This document shows, in pieces, positions 8,437 through 15,572 of a DNA stretch of 38,144 bases. The notes under the pieces are model-generated. The model ran no database searches and was not told where the DNA came from. It saw only the letters and a list, made by a program, of their open reading frames with translations. The DNA is taken from assembly GCF_021531915.1 (NCBI RefSeq), contig NZ_JAFBIV010000018.1, forward strand, positions 1 to 38,144. Direction: 5' to 3'. The DNA comes from Oscillibacter valericigenes (lineage in GTDB: Bacteria > Bacillota > Clostridia > Oscillospirales > Oscillospiraceae). Every line of letters starts with the position of its first letter. Position 1 is the stretch's first letter. A program made the translations under genes and the position numbers.

Positions 8437-8448
8437 ACAATCGATTTT
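8437..8448. promoter_or_regulatory. Palindromic operator 3 (imperfect) before the dikinase operon
   Basis: ACAATCGATTTT matches operators 1 and 2 at 10 of 12 positions, and it forms part of ATCGA-TTT-TCGAT (8440-8452). It overlaps TACAAT (8436-8441), the best -10-like hexamer of the plus-strand operon. The nearest -35-like hexamer, TTGACC at 8408-8413, is 22 bp away, so the promoter may need an activator or may be misplaced. Confidence 0.5.
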
Positions 8449-8525
8449 CGATAGTTTGATTGGGCAGACCTCATCCGAGAAGCAGTTCTTTCTTTTGGCA
8501 TTAAAAAAAGAAAAGGAGAATCATC

Positions 8526-10235
8526 ATGAGTGACACTTCCAAGATCCTTGCCACAAAGTTCACGGACGACCGCTTCCCCATCGAATGGAAAGACGAGCAG
8601 GAAAAGAGCCTGATGTGGTTCTACGACGACCTGCACTGCCCCAACCCCATCTCCCCCCTGTACTTTGACGTCGGCGGCTGGTGGGACTGCGACGGACGCT
8701 GGGGTTCCGACTGCACCTATATGTATCAGCGGTTCGGCGCTCCCATCGGTAAGGCGTGGATCGCCAAGAATATCGGCGGCTATGTCTATTCCGCCGTCGT
8801 GCCCCCCGAGATGGACGCCGACAAGATCGGCCCCATGTTCGACTATTACGTCAAGGTCATGCCCATCTACGCCGACACCTTCCTGGATCGTTGGCACAAG
8901 ATGTACATCCCCCGCCTGAAGGAAATCCAGAACGCTATGCTGGACTGCGATTTCGAGCACAAGTCCCTGCCCGAGATCATGATCCACATGGAGGACATGC
9001 TGGACATGAAGTCCGAGGCCTTCCGCATCCACTGGATCATCAACCTGGCCCAGTTCCAGGCCTCCACCGACTTCACCAACGCCGCCAAGGCTGCCGGCGC
9101 TGACGATGTCCTCATCGGCAAGATCAACGTCTCCCCCGCCGACCGTAACTGGGACTCCCTGAAGGCCCTGTGGGAGATGAAGGAAGAGGTCTGCCGTGTT
9201 CCCGCCCTGAAGGAGCTGTTCCTCTCCACCACCGATAACGCCGAGATCATGGCCAAGGTCGCCGACGTCCCCGGCAGCGAGAAGTTCCTGGAGATGATGG
9301 AGGCTTACCGCACCGAGTACGGCTTCAAGGCCATGTACACCCATGAGTTCATTTACAAGACTTGGTACGAAGACCCCACCCCCGCTTACGAGGCCGTCCG
9401 CACCTATGTCAACAACAACTACGATTACAACGCCGAGTATGATGCCTGCATGCAGTCCCAGAAAGAGGCTATCGAGCAGCTCTACTCCATGGTCAGCGAT
9501 CCCGAGGAACTGGCAAAGCTCAAGCACTATCTGGAGCTGTGCGTGAAGATGGCTCCCATCACCCCCGACCATCACTTCTACATCGACCAGGGCGTCTACT
9601 CTCACATGCGCGTCGCTTTCGTCCAGATCGGCAAGGCTATGGTCCGCGAGGGTATTCTGGACGACGCCGAGGATATCTTCATGCTGAAGTATGACGAGAT
9701 CCGCTGCGCCTGCTGCTCCGACTACCCCGTCAAGGAGCTGGTCAAGACCCGTCGCGCCGAGATGGAGGAAGCCCGCAAGCGTCATCCCCAGGAGTGGTAC
9801 GGCACCGCTACCGAATGGCAGGTCTACAACGAGCCTTACAAGAGCCTGTGGGGCTATCCCCAGAAGTTCGAGGCCGAGCAGAAGGAGCAGGCTGAGAAGA
9901 CCGAGATCAGCAAGACCGTCCTGAAGGGCATCCCCGGCTGCCCCGGCATCCAGGAAGGCATTGCCCATCTGGTGTATGACCCCTCCGAGCTGGATTCCGT
10001 CAAGGACGGCGAGGTTCTGGTCTGCAAGATGACCAACCCCGCCTGGGTCGTCTCCTTCTCCAAGATCTCCGCTCTGGTCACCGATACCGGCGGCGCCCTG
10101 TCCCACCCCGCCGTGGTCGCCCGCGAGTTTGGTGTTCCCTGCGTGGTCGGCACCCGCCGCGCCACTCAGCTCATCAAGACCGGTGATAAGGTCCGTGTTG
10201 ACGGCACCCACGGCGTCGTGGAAGTGATCGGCTGA
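8526..10235 (+). CDS. PEP-synthase-like phosphotransferase, substrate-domain plus phosphohistidine subunit
   Basis: A 569-aa protein in two parts. Residues 1 to about 460 are a largely helical domain that I do not recognise by motif. Residues about 475-569 are the swivelling phosphohistidine domain of PEP-utilising enzymes: GCPGIQEGIAHLV, TNPAWVV, then TDTGGALSHPAVVAREFG with the probable phosphorylated His527, ending VRVDGTHGVVEVIG. In PEP synthase, rifampin phosphotransferase and phenylphosphate synthase this domain shuttles phosphate from the ATP-binding domain to the substrate. Here the ATP-binding domain is encoded by the next gene, as in the two large subunits of phenylphosphate synthase. 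SD AAAAGGAG lies before ATG 8526. Codons are strongly C-ending, which suggests high expression. The substrate is unknown; pyruvate is unlikely because there is no PEP/pyruvate TIM-barrel domain. Confidence 0.8.
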   Translation: MSDTSKILATKFTDDRFPIEWKDEQEKSLMWFYDDLHCPNPISPLYFDVGGWWDCDGRWGSDCTYMYQRFGAPIGKAWIAKNIGGYVYSAVVPPEMDADKIGPMFDYYVKVMPIYADTFLDRWHKMYIPRLKEIQNAMLDCDFEHKSLPEIMIHMEDMLDMKSEAFRIHWIINLAQFQASTDFTNAAKAAGADDVLIGKINVSPADRNWDSLKALWEMKEEVCRVPALKELFLSTTDNAEIMAKVADVPGSEKFLEMMEAYRTEYGFKAMYTHEFIYKTWYEDPTPAYEAVRTYVNNNYDYNAEYDACMQSQKEAIEQLYSMVSDPEELAKLKHYLELCVKMAPITPDHHFYIDQGVYSHMRVAFVQIGKAMVREGILDDAEDIFMLKYDEIRCACCSDYPVKELVKTRRAEMEEARKRHPQEWYGTATEWQVYNEPYKSLWGYPQKFEAEQKEQAEKTEISKTVLKGIPGCPGIQEGIAHLVYDPSELDSVKDGEVLVCKMTNPAWVVSFSKISALVTDTGGALSHPAVVAREFGVPCVVGTRRATQLIKTGDKVRVDGTHGVVEVIG

Positions 10236-10246
10236 TTTGTCCTCAC

Positions 10247-10286
10247 CTGTGCGGCACCCGGAGTCCCGGCGTGCCGCACAGTTTTT
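10247..10286 (+). terminator. Intra-operon terminator/attenuator between the dikinase subunits
   Basis: An 11-bp perfect stem (CTGTGCGGCAC at 10247-10257 and GTGCCGCACAG at 10271-10281) is followed by TTTTT. It lies 11 bp after the stop of the phosphohistidine subunit and about 60 bp before the ATP-binding subunit, so it has the form of a real intrinsic terminator. Partial read-through would make the first subunit more abundant than the others. Confidence 0.75.
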
Positions 10287-10347
10287 CCCAACATGAAATC
10301 ATTACTCCCGCCCAACTCCCGACGGGATTGAGAAAGGAACAGCAACA

Positions 10348-11310
10348 ATGAATCAGTATCTGGCATGGTTTGATGAAATTCCCGACGAGGCGTTGGGCAG
10401 TGCGGCCGGCGGCAAGGGTGCCAGCCTGTGCCGTATGTCCCGGGCCGGTCTTCCCGTTCCCAAGGGCTTCATCGTCCGCTCCGAGATGTTCAACGCCTTT
10501 ATGGAAGCCAACGGTCTGTGGGACTATGTCTTCGAGAAGCTGGCCACCATCGATTTCTCCAGTGACGCCTCCCTGATCTCCGTGGCCGCTGAGATCCGTC
10601 AGCGCATCATCGATTCCCCCGTTCCCAGCGAGATGGCCATGGACATCGTCTCCTTCTACTCCCAGATCGGCAGCGGTCATGAGCCTGTGGCCGTCCGCTC
10701 CAGCGGCACTGCCGAGGACCTGGACGACGCCAGCTTCGCCGGCCAGCAGGAGACCTTCCTCTTTGTCATCGGCAACGATGACGTGGTGAAATACATCAAG
10801 GAGTGCTGGGCCTCCCTGTATAATGACCGGGCCATCTTCTACCGCAAAGAGAAGAACTTCGACGAGCGCAGCATCTCCATCGCGGTGGTGGTGCAGTGCA
10901 TGGTCAGCGCCCAGAAGGCCGGTGTCATGTTCACCTCCAACCCCATCACCAACGACCACGACACCGTGGTGCTGGAAGCCGCATGGGGCCTGGGCGAGGC
11001 CATCGTCTCCGGCATCGTGACTCCCGACAACCTGTGGATCAACAAGCACACCGGCGAGATCACCACCGAGTACATCTCCGAAAAGGAGACCATGGTGGTC
11101 CGACTCAGCGAGCGGGGCGGCACCAAGGAAATTCCCGTCCCCGAGGAACTGCGGGAAGCCCCCGTCCTGACGGACGACGAGCGCAACCAGCTGGTGGAGC
11201 TGGCCAAGAAGATCGAGGCCTTCTACAAGAAGCCCGAGGATATTGAGTGGGCCATTGTGGACGGACAGGTCTATCTGCTCCAGTCCCGTCCCATCACCAC
11301 CATGAAGTAA
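10348..11310 (+). CDS. PEP-synthase/PPDK-type ATP-binding subunit
   Basis: A 320-aa stand-alone ATP-grasp domain of the PEP synthase/pyruvate phosphate dikinase N-terminal family. Visible signatures: AAGGKGASLCRMSRAGLPVP near residue 20, AVRSSGTAEDLDDASFAGQQ near residue 115, MFTSNPIT, EAAWGLGEAIVSGIVTPD near residue 212, and the terminal IEWAIVDGQVYLLQSRP. The family transfers the beta-phosphate of ATP to a histidine of the swivelling domain, leaving AMP plus phosphate. That histidine is on the preceding gene's product, so the two proteins should form one enzyme. AAAGGAAC precedes ATG 10348. The organisation equals subunit 2 of phenylphosphate synthase; the substrate is unproven. Confidence 0.88.
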   Translation: MNQYLAWFDEIPDEALGSAAGGKGASLCRMSRAGLPVPKGFIVRSEMFNAFMEANGLWDYVFEKLATIDFSSDASLISVAAEIRQRIIDSPVPSEMAMDIVSFYSQIGSGHEPVAVRSSGTAEDLDDASFAGQQETFLFVIGNDDVVKYIKECWASLYNDRAIFYRKEKNFDERSISIAVVVQCMVSAQKAGVMFTSNPITNDHDTVVLEAAWGLGEAIVSGIVTPDNLWINKHTGEITTEYISEKETMVVRLSERGGTKEIPVPEELREAPVLTDDERNQLVELAKKIEAFYKKPEDIEWAIVDGQVYLLQSRPITTMK

Positions 11311-11344
11311 AAAACACACTAATTTCGATAAGGAGACCTGTAAT

Positions 11345-12256
11345 ATGAGCGTTTTTACTGAAGAGCTGAAGAGCGGCAAGGCAGTCCTGCGTTTCGATGT
11401 GGTAGGCGGCCCTGAGCGCACCGGCATTGCCGAGGATATGTCCTTTTTGAACTATCGTCTGGGAACCGTTGAAGTTTCTCACGAGGTCACCAAGGCCAAG
11501 CCCGATATCATCTGGAACTATGACGAGCCCAAGAAAGCCATCCGCTATGTGGATCACCAGCTGATCCTCGATTCCTTCTGGGAAGAGGGCGAGCTGAACA
11601 AGATCATGGTCTCCATGCTGGCCAACGAGATGGATAAGTGCGGTATGCACCCCTTCCACTCTTCCTCCGTCGTCTATAAGGGCCACGGCATCCTGCTGGT
11701 GGGCGGCGAGAACAACCACGGCAAGTCCATGACGCAGTTGGAGGCCTGCAAGCGCGGCGCTCAGGTGTTCTCCACCGAGACTACCGTGATGGATGATGAG
11801 ACCGGTATCGCCCTGTACGGCTCCAAGAACATCTATGTCCGCAAGCGCGCCAAGGGTACCGAGCGTTCCGATCTGGCCAACCAGGATGAGGGCGTGAAGA
11901 TGTTCTTTGGGGACGAGCCTACCATGGAAATGCGTGACGAGCCCATCCAGATGGATCTGGCTATCATGCCCTGCATTGACGGCTGGTTCAAGACCGAAGT
12001 CAAGCAGATGGGTCAGTTTGAGGCTGCTTATCAGAGCTATCACTCCATGATGAATTTCTTCGGTATGAACCAGCTGCTGTCCGGCGGTGACGGTCTGGTC
12101 ATGCCTATCATCGACGAAGAGGATCGCCGTCAGGCGCGCGGCGCGTTCTGTGCCAAGTATGCCGCGGGCCGCCCCTACTTCATGGTGCGCGCAAAGACTC
12201 CCCAGCTGGTTCTCGATGAGATCGACAAGCTGATGGAGCAGCTGGGCATGAACTGA
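11345..12256 (+). CDS. HPr-kinase-like P-loop protein of unknown role
   Basis: A 303-aa protein. Residues about 100-140 read HPFHSSSVVYKGHGILLVGG, then a perfect Walker A, G121-ENNH-GKS128, then SMTQLEACKRGAQVFSTETT. A histidine and hydrophobic strand just before the P-loop, with a following acidic VMDDET, is the arrangement seen in HprK-related kinases. The rest is unrecognised, and I do not see the HprK signature region. It is 34 bp after the ATP-binding subunit with SD AAGGAGA, in the same operon and with the same biased codons. It may be a regulatory kinase of the dikinase, a third subunit, or a kinase for the substrate; these are guesses. Confidence 0.6.
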   Translation: MSVFTEELKSGKAVLRFDVVGGPERTGIAEDMSFLNYRLGTVEVSHEVTKAKPDIIWNYDEPKKAIRYVDHQLILDSFWEEGELNKIMVSMLANEMDKCGMHPFHSSSVVYKGHGILLVGGENNHGKSMTQLEACKRGAQVFSTETTVMDDETGIALYGSKNIYVRKRAKGTERSDLANQDEGVKMFFGDEPTMEMRDEPIQMDLAIMPCIDGWFKTEVKQMGQFEAAYQSYHSMMNFFGMNQLLSGGDGLVMPIIDEEDRRQARGAFCAKYAAGRPYFMVRAKTPQLVLDEIDKLMEQLGMN

Positions 12257-12263
12257 TAAAAAA

Positions 12264-12285
12264 GCCTCCGGTTTTTGCCGGAGGC
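12264..12285 (+). terminator. Hairpin between the HprK-like gene and adk
   Basis: GCCTCCGG (12264-12271) and CCGGAGGC (12278-12285) pair perfectly around TTTTTG. It begins 8 bp after the stop and ends 14 bp before the adk start. No T-tract follows, so it is more likely an RNA-processing or stability element than a full terminator. Confidence 0.45.
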
Positions 12286-12299
12286 ATGAGGACACCTGT

Positions 12300-12932
12300 A
12301 TGAAACTGATTTTATTGGGCGCCCCCGGCGCCGGCAAGGGCACACAGGCCGACATCCTGTGTAAAGAGTTGGACATCCCCACCATCTCCACCGGCAATAT
12401 CCTCCGCGCCGCCATCAAGAACGGCACCCCCACCGGCATGAAGGCCAAGGCTTTCATGGACGAGGGCAAGCTGGTGCCCGATGACGTGATCATCGGCATC
12501 ATCACCGAGCGGGTGGCCGAGGAGGACTGCAAGAACGGCTACATCCTGGACGGCGTGCCCCGCACCATCGCCCAGGCCGAGGCCCTGGAGAAGGCCGGGA
12601 TCGTGTTTGACGACGTGGTCTCCATTGAGATCTCCGACGAGGTCATCATGGAGCGCATGAGCGGCCGCAGAGTCTGCGAGCACTGCGGCGCCAGCTACCA
12701 TCTGGTGGCTGTGCCCCCTAAGCAGGAGGGCATCTGCGACAAGTGCGGCGGCAAGTTGGTCCAGCGGAGGGATGATGCCCCCGAGACCGTGAAAGCGCGT
12801 CTTGAGGTCTATCATAAGGAGACCGAGCCGCTGAAGGCGTTCTACGCCCAGCGGGGGCTCCTGAGATCTGTGGAGAATCAACCCACTGTGGAGGAGACCT
12901 CTCAGGCCATCCTCCATGTGTTGGGACGATAA
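12300..12932 (+). CDS. adk: Adenylate kinase
   Basis: A 210-aa adenylate kinase (AMP + ATP to 2 ADP) of the long, zinc-lid type. Walker A is GAPGAGKGTQAD at residues 7-18. AMP-binding wording is STGNILRAA and LDGVPRTIAQAEAL, and the LID domain carries four cysteines, CEHC and CDKC, for zinc. The lid-side DDAPETVKARLEVY follows. GAGG lies 8 nt before ATG 12300. Housekeeping adk normally sits in the ribosomal-protein operon; here it is inside the dikinase operon. The dikinase reaction releases AMP, so a dedicated adenylate kinase would recycle it (inference). Whether the genome has a second adk cannot be seen. Confidence 0.93.
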   Translation: MKLILLGAPGAGKGTQADILCKELDIPTISTGNILRAAIKNGTPTGMKAKAFMDEGKLVPDDVIIGIITERVAEEDCKNGYILDGVPRTIAQAEALEKAGIVFDDVVSIEISDEVIMERMSGRRVCEHCGASYHLVAVPPKQEGICDKCGGKLVQRRDDAPETVKARLEVYHKETEPLKAFYAQRGLLRSVENQPTVEETSQAILHVLGR

Positions 12933-12965
12933 CGCACAGAACGAAACAATAAAGCAAGGAGAAAT

Positions 12966-13919
12966 ATGCCTATGTTAAAAGTTGTTGGAATTGGCGAGAG
13001 CCATTGGGCAGATTACGATCACGCCATCAGCTCCCCCGATATTGAAATCGAGCAGATCACCCCGAACGTCTATACCTTCACCGGTATGCGCGGCTGCGAC
13101 CCCAGCATGGTCATGACCAGCGAGGGCGCTGTGTTTATCGATACCGCCCAGTGGTTCACTCAGCTGGAGCAGATGATCGCTTTCGCTAAGGAAAAGTGCG
13201 GCGGCATCAAGTATCTCATCAACACCGAGTCCCACATTGACCACGTCTTCGGCAATCCCTACCTGAAGAAGGAGGGCGCTACCATCATCGCCCATGAAAA
13301 GGTGCTCAACGGTTACTACAAAATCCCCCCCGCATTCAACCAGACCACTTATGAGTACAATCTGGATCTGCTGAAGCGTCAGGATCCCACCAAGGTCGAC
13401 CTGCTGCTGCCCGAGGGCGAGGAGGAGATCGGCAAGCCCGACATCACCTTCACCGACAAGCTGACGCTGAAGGTGGGCGACCATACCTTTGAGTGCTACC
13501 ACACCCCCGGCCACTCTCCTGAGCAGACCAGCATCTACTGCCCCGAGGAGCGGGTGGTGTTCGTGGGCGACAACATCTTCAACAACTGCCAGATCTGGTT
13601 CCACAGCATCGACTTTGACGCCCTGTTCAAGAGCCTGGATTGGCTGCAGAGCCTGGATGTGGATTACATCATTCCCGGCCACGGTCCCGTCAAGGGCAAA
13701 GAGTGCATTGCCGAGAACAAGCAGCTGATCTACAACTGGCTCAGCGTGGTGGGTGACGCCATCATCAACAAGGGCTGGACCCGTGAGGAGTGCATCGAGC
13801 GCATCAACTTCGCCGACCGCTGCCCCGTGGACATCGGCCAGCCGGAGTGCATGGAGTATATCTCCACCAACAACGCCCGTATCGCTTACGATTACATCAT
13901 GCGCAAAGGCGCGCTCTAA
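12966..13919 (+). CDS. MBL-fold metallo-hydrolase
   Basis: A 317-aa metallo-beta-lactamase-fold protein. The hallmark H-x-H-x-D-H appears as E88-S-H90-I-D92-H93 (TESHIDH): the first metal-binding His is replaced by Glu. Other ligands look present: PGH183 in YHTPGHSPEQTS, Asp202 in VFVGDNIF and His in YIIPGHGPV. Thioesterase, lactonase and phosphoesterase activities are all known in this fold, so the reaction cannot be named. AAGGAG precedes ATG 12966 by 4 nt; ATG at codon 3 (12972) has a better spacing. It follows adk by 33 bp and belongs to the same operon. Between two CoA- or phosphate-related genes, a thioesterase or phosphoesterase is plausible. Confidence 0.82.
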   Translation: MPMLKVVGIGESHWADYDHAISSPDIEIEQITPNVYTFTGMRGCDPSMVMTSEGAVFIDTAQWFTQLEQMIAFAKEKCGGIKYLINTESHIDHVFGNPYLKKEGATIIAHEKVLNGYYKIPPAFNQTTYEYNLDLLKRQDPTKVDLLLPEGEEEIGKPDITFTDKLTLKVGDHTFECYHTPGHSPEQTSIYCPEERVVFVGDNIFNNCQIWFHSIDFDALFKSLDWLQSLDVDYIIPGHGPVKGKECIAENKQLIYNWLSVVGDAIINKGWTREECIERINFADRCPVDIGQPECMEYISTNNARIAYDYIMRKGAL

Positions 13920-13931
13920 GAGGTGCGGAAT

Positions 13932-14861
13932 ATGACTGAGCGTTCTGTCGCCATTATCGGCAAAGGTATGATCGGCATCAGCCTGGCTGTGCTGTTCACC
14001 GGCAACGGCATTCCCACCATCGTCCTTGCCAAAAACAGCGAGGTCGGTCTGGAAAAATACCGCACCTACTACAAGGATCTGATCGTCCAGGGTCTCGTCA
14101 CGGAAAAACAGGCCACCGCCTGTGAAAAGCGGCTGTCCTTCACGGAAAACTACGCTGATTTGGCGGACGTTGAGGTCGTCATTGAATGTGTCACTGAAAA
14201 GCTGGAGGTCAAGTACGAGGTCTACCGCCAGATCGAGGCCAACTGCCCCCATCTGAAGGCCATCGCCTCCACCACCTCCGCCATCTCGCCCGTGGACCTG
14301 GCCAGCGGTATGTCCCAGCGGGAGAAGGTCATGGTGGCTCATCCCTACAACCCGCCCCACATGGTCCCCTGCGTGGAGCTGGTGAAGAACGACTTCACCT
14401 CCCAGGAAGCGCTGGACGCTGTCGTCACGCTGCTGGAATCCTGCGGCCGGGAAGTCTGCAAAATGAATAAGCCCGCTCCCGGCTTCATCGCCAACCGCCT
14501 GCAGCACGCGCTGTACCGCGAGGCTGTCTATATGGTGGAACAGGGCATCTGCGGTCCGGAGGATATTGATAAGTGCATCCGTTCCAGCTGGGGCCCCCGG
14601 TACACCTCCATCGGCCTGTTCGACCACTTCGACTACGCAGGTCTGGACCTCATTGCCAACATTGAGACCTATCTCTATCCCGACCTGTGCGACACCAAAA
14701 CGGTCCATCCCTCCCTGCAGGAGCGTCTAGACCGGGGCGACCTGGGCTATAAGACCGGCGTCGGCTACTACGACTGGCGGGAGCGGGATATGGACGCCTT
14801 CCGCAAGAAAACCAGTGACCCCTATCTGCGGTTCTTCAACTGGAAGCTGCCGGAGGATTGA
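13932..14861 (+). CDS. 3-hydroxyacyl-CoA dehydrogenase family protein (carnitine/gulonate dehydrogenase-like)
   Basis: A 309-aa NAD-dependent beta-hydroxyacid dehydrogenase. The Rossmann motif GKGMIGISLAVL is at the N terminus, the catalytic His lies in VAHPYNPPHMVPCVELV, and GFIANRLQHALYREA begins the C-terminal helical dimerisation domain. The HPYNPPH wording is that of the short forms acting on free hydroxy acids (L-carnitine dehydrogenase, L-gulonate 3-dehydrogenase/lambda-crystallin), rather than the HFFNP of fatty-acid oxidation. ATG 13932 is preferred over GTG 13923 because AAGAGG lies 8 nt before it. It begins 12 bp after the MBL gene. It oxidises a 3-hydroxy acid or its CoA ester; the substrate is not known. 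Confidence 0.85.
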   Translation: MTERSVAIIGKGMIGISLAVLFTGNGIPTIVLAKNSEVGLEKYRTYYKDLIVQGLVTEKQATACEKRLSFTENYADLADVEVVIECVTEKLEVKYEVYRQIEANCPHLKAIASTTSAISPVDLASGMSQREKVMVAHPYNPPHMVPCVELVKNDFTSQEALDAVVTLLESCGREVCKMNKPAPGFIANRLQHALYREAVYMVEQGICGPEDIDKCIRSSWGPRYTSIGLFDHFDYAGLDLIANIETYLYPDLCDTKTVHPSLQERLDRGDLGYKTGVGYYDWRERDMDAFRKKTSDPYLRFFNWKLPED

Positions 14862-14913
14862 GAAGCGTTCTCTCCCTTAAAAGCCAAACCTTTCCGCAGT
14901 CAGGAGCGCGTCT

Positions 14914-15321
14914 ATGCAGGATTTTGACATCATTGAGGGCCTTGACAATATGCAGATGGATGCTGTCATGGCCCTGCTGAAAACCACCCATTGGGCATCT
15001 AAGCGCTCCGAGCAGCAGGAACGGTTGGCAATGGAGCACTCCTTTTGCTACGGAGCACGCTGCCGCGAGACCGGCAGGCAAATCGCCTTTGCCCGTGTCG
15101 TAACGGACTATGGGACGACCTACTACCTCTGTGATGTAGTCGTTGACCCGGCCTGGCAGCACAAGGGTGTCGGACGTGCGCTGCTGGAGGCCATTCAGGA
15201 AAACCCATTGTTCCGTGACCTGCGGGGCATTCTGGTCAGCCGCGACGCACAGCCATTCTATGCCAAATTCGGTTTTGAAAAAAGTGACCGCGGTATGGTG
15301 AAACCCGCAAAAGAGTCGTAG
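14914..15321 (+). CDS. GNAT-family N-acetyltransferase
   Basis: A 135-aa single-domain GNAT protein. The acetyl-CoA-binding motif A is visible as CDVVVDPAWQHKGVGRALLEAI (the Q/RxxGxG/A loop reads QHKGVG), and the C-terminal strand contains QPFYAKFGFEKSDRGM. CAGGAG lies before ATG 14914. It is the last gene of the plus operon, 52 bp after the dehydrogenase, and a strong hairpin follows. The acceptor is unknown. Its codon bias is weaker than that of the dikinase genes, so it may be a later addition to the operon. Confidence 0.85.
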   Translation: MQDFDIIEGLDNMQMDAVMALLKTTHWASKRSEQQERLAMEHSFCYGARCRETGRQIAFARVVTDYGTTYYLCDVVVDPAWQHKGVGRALLEAIQENPLFRDLRGILVSRDAQPFYAKFGFEKSDRGMVKPAKES

Positions 15322-15378
15322 CAGATTTTTCTGAAATCAGGGTTCCCTTTCAGCGCAGCAAGTTCTACATCAAATCAT

Positions 15379-15398
15379 TTTGAGTCAATTTGAGTCAA
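15379..15398. repeat. Tandem 10-bp repeat (TTTGAGTCAA x2)
   Basis: Two exact abutting copies of TTTGAGTCAA lie between the GNAT stop and the operon terminator. No function is evident. Confidence 0.6.
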
Positions 15399-15440
15399 CA
15401 AGGGTGGAAAGACCGGGGCAACCCGTCCTTTCCACCCTTG
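15399..15440 (+). terminator. Terminator of the dikinase operon
   Basis: A 13-bp perfect stem, CAAGGGTGGAAAG (15399-15411) and CTTTCCACCCTTG (15428-15440), lies 77 bp after the last stop. It is followed by TCATATCTTC, a weak T-rich run. It is the strongest hairpin on this side of the operon. Confidence 0.65.
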
Positions 15441-15477
15441 TCATATCTTCCCGCCCGATCATGATCAGACTATATTC

Positions 15478-15542
15478 TGACCCTTATTCTGACCCTTACC
15501 ACGGCAAAACCGGTCGGCACGCACTGACATCAAATAAGATTT
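15478..15542. repeat. 65-bp exact repeat, copy A
   Basis: Identical over 65 bp to 28288-28352 in the same orientation. It starts TGACCCTTATTCTGACCC and includes two tandem copies of TATTCTGACCCT when the 5 bp before it are counted (15473-15496). Read on the plus strand, a short frame ends LTLILTLTTAKPVGTH and a stop, reminiscent of the repetitive tails of some integrases; this is a weak suggestion. The copy lies 30 bp from the left end of the insertion sequence. Confidence 0.85.
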
Positions 15543-15567
15543 CCAACACCTGCGTTCTCGATTGTCT

Positions 15568-15572
15568 ACGTT
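15568..15572. repeat. Probable target-site duplication, left (ACGTT)
   Basis: ACGTT here and at 17132-17136 flank the proposed ends of the insertion sequence directly. Five bases can recur by chance, but both copies sit exactly where the inverted ends stop. Confidence 0.5.

Noticed and set aside
8408..8441. TTGACC-N22-TACAAT as a standard sigma-A promoter of the dikinase operon
   Set aside because: The spacer is 22 bp, outside the usual 16-19. The -10 is mentioned, but the pair is not called.
8391..10211. Long antisense open frame (606 aa) opposite the phosphohistidine subunit; also 12975-14708, 33551-35422 and 35629-38139
   Set aside because: These frames are by-products of the strong C-ending codon bias of the genes on the other strand. 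Their translations are Gly/Val/His/Leu-rich, have no domains and no ribosome sites.
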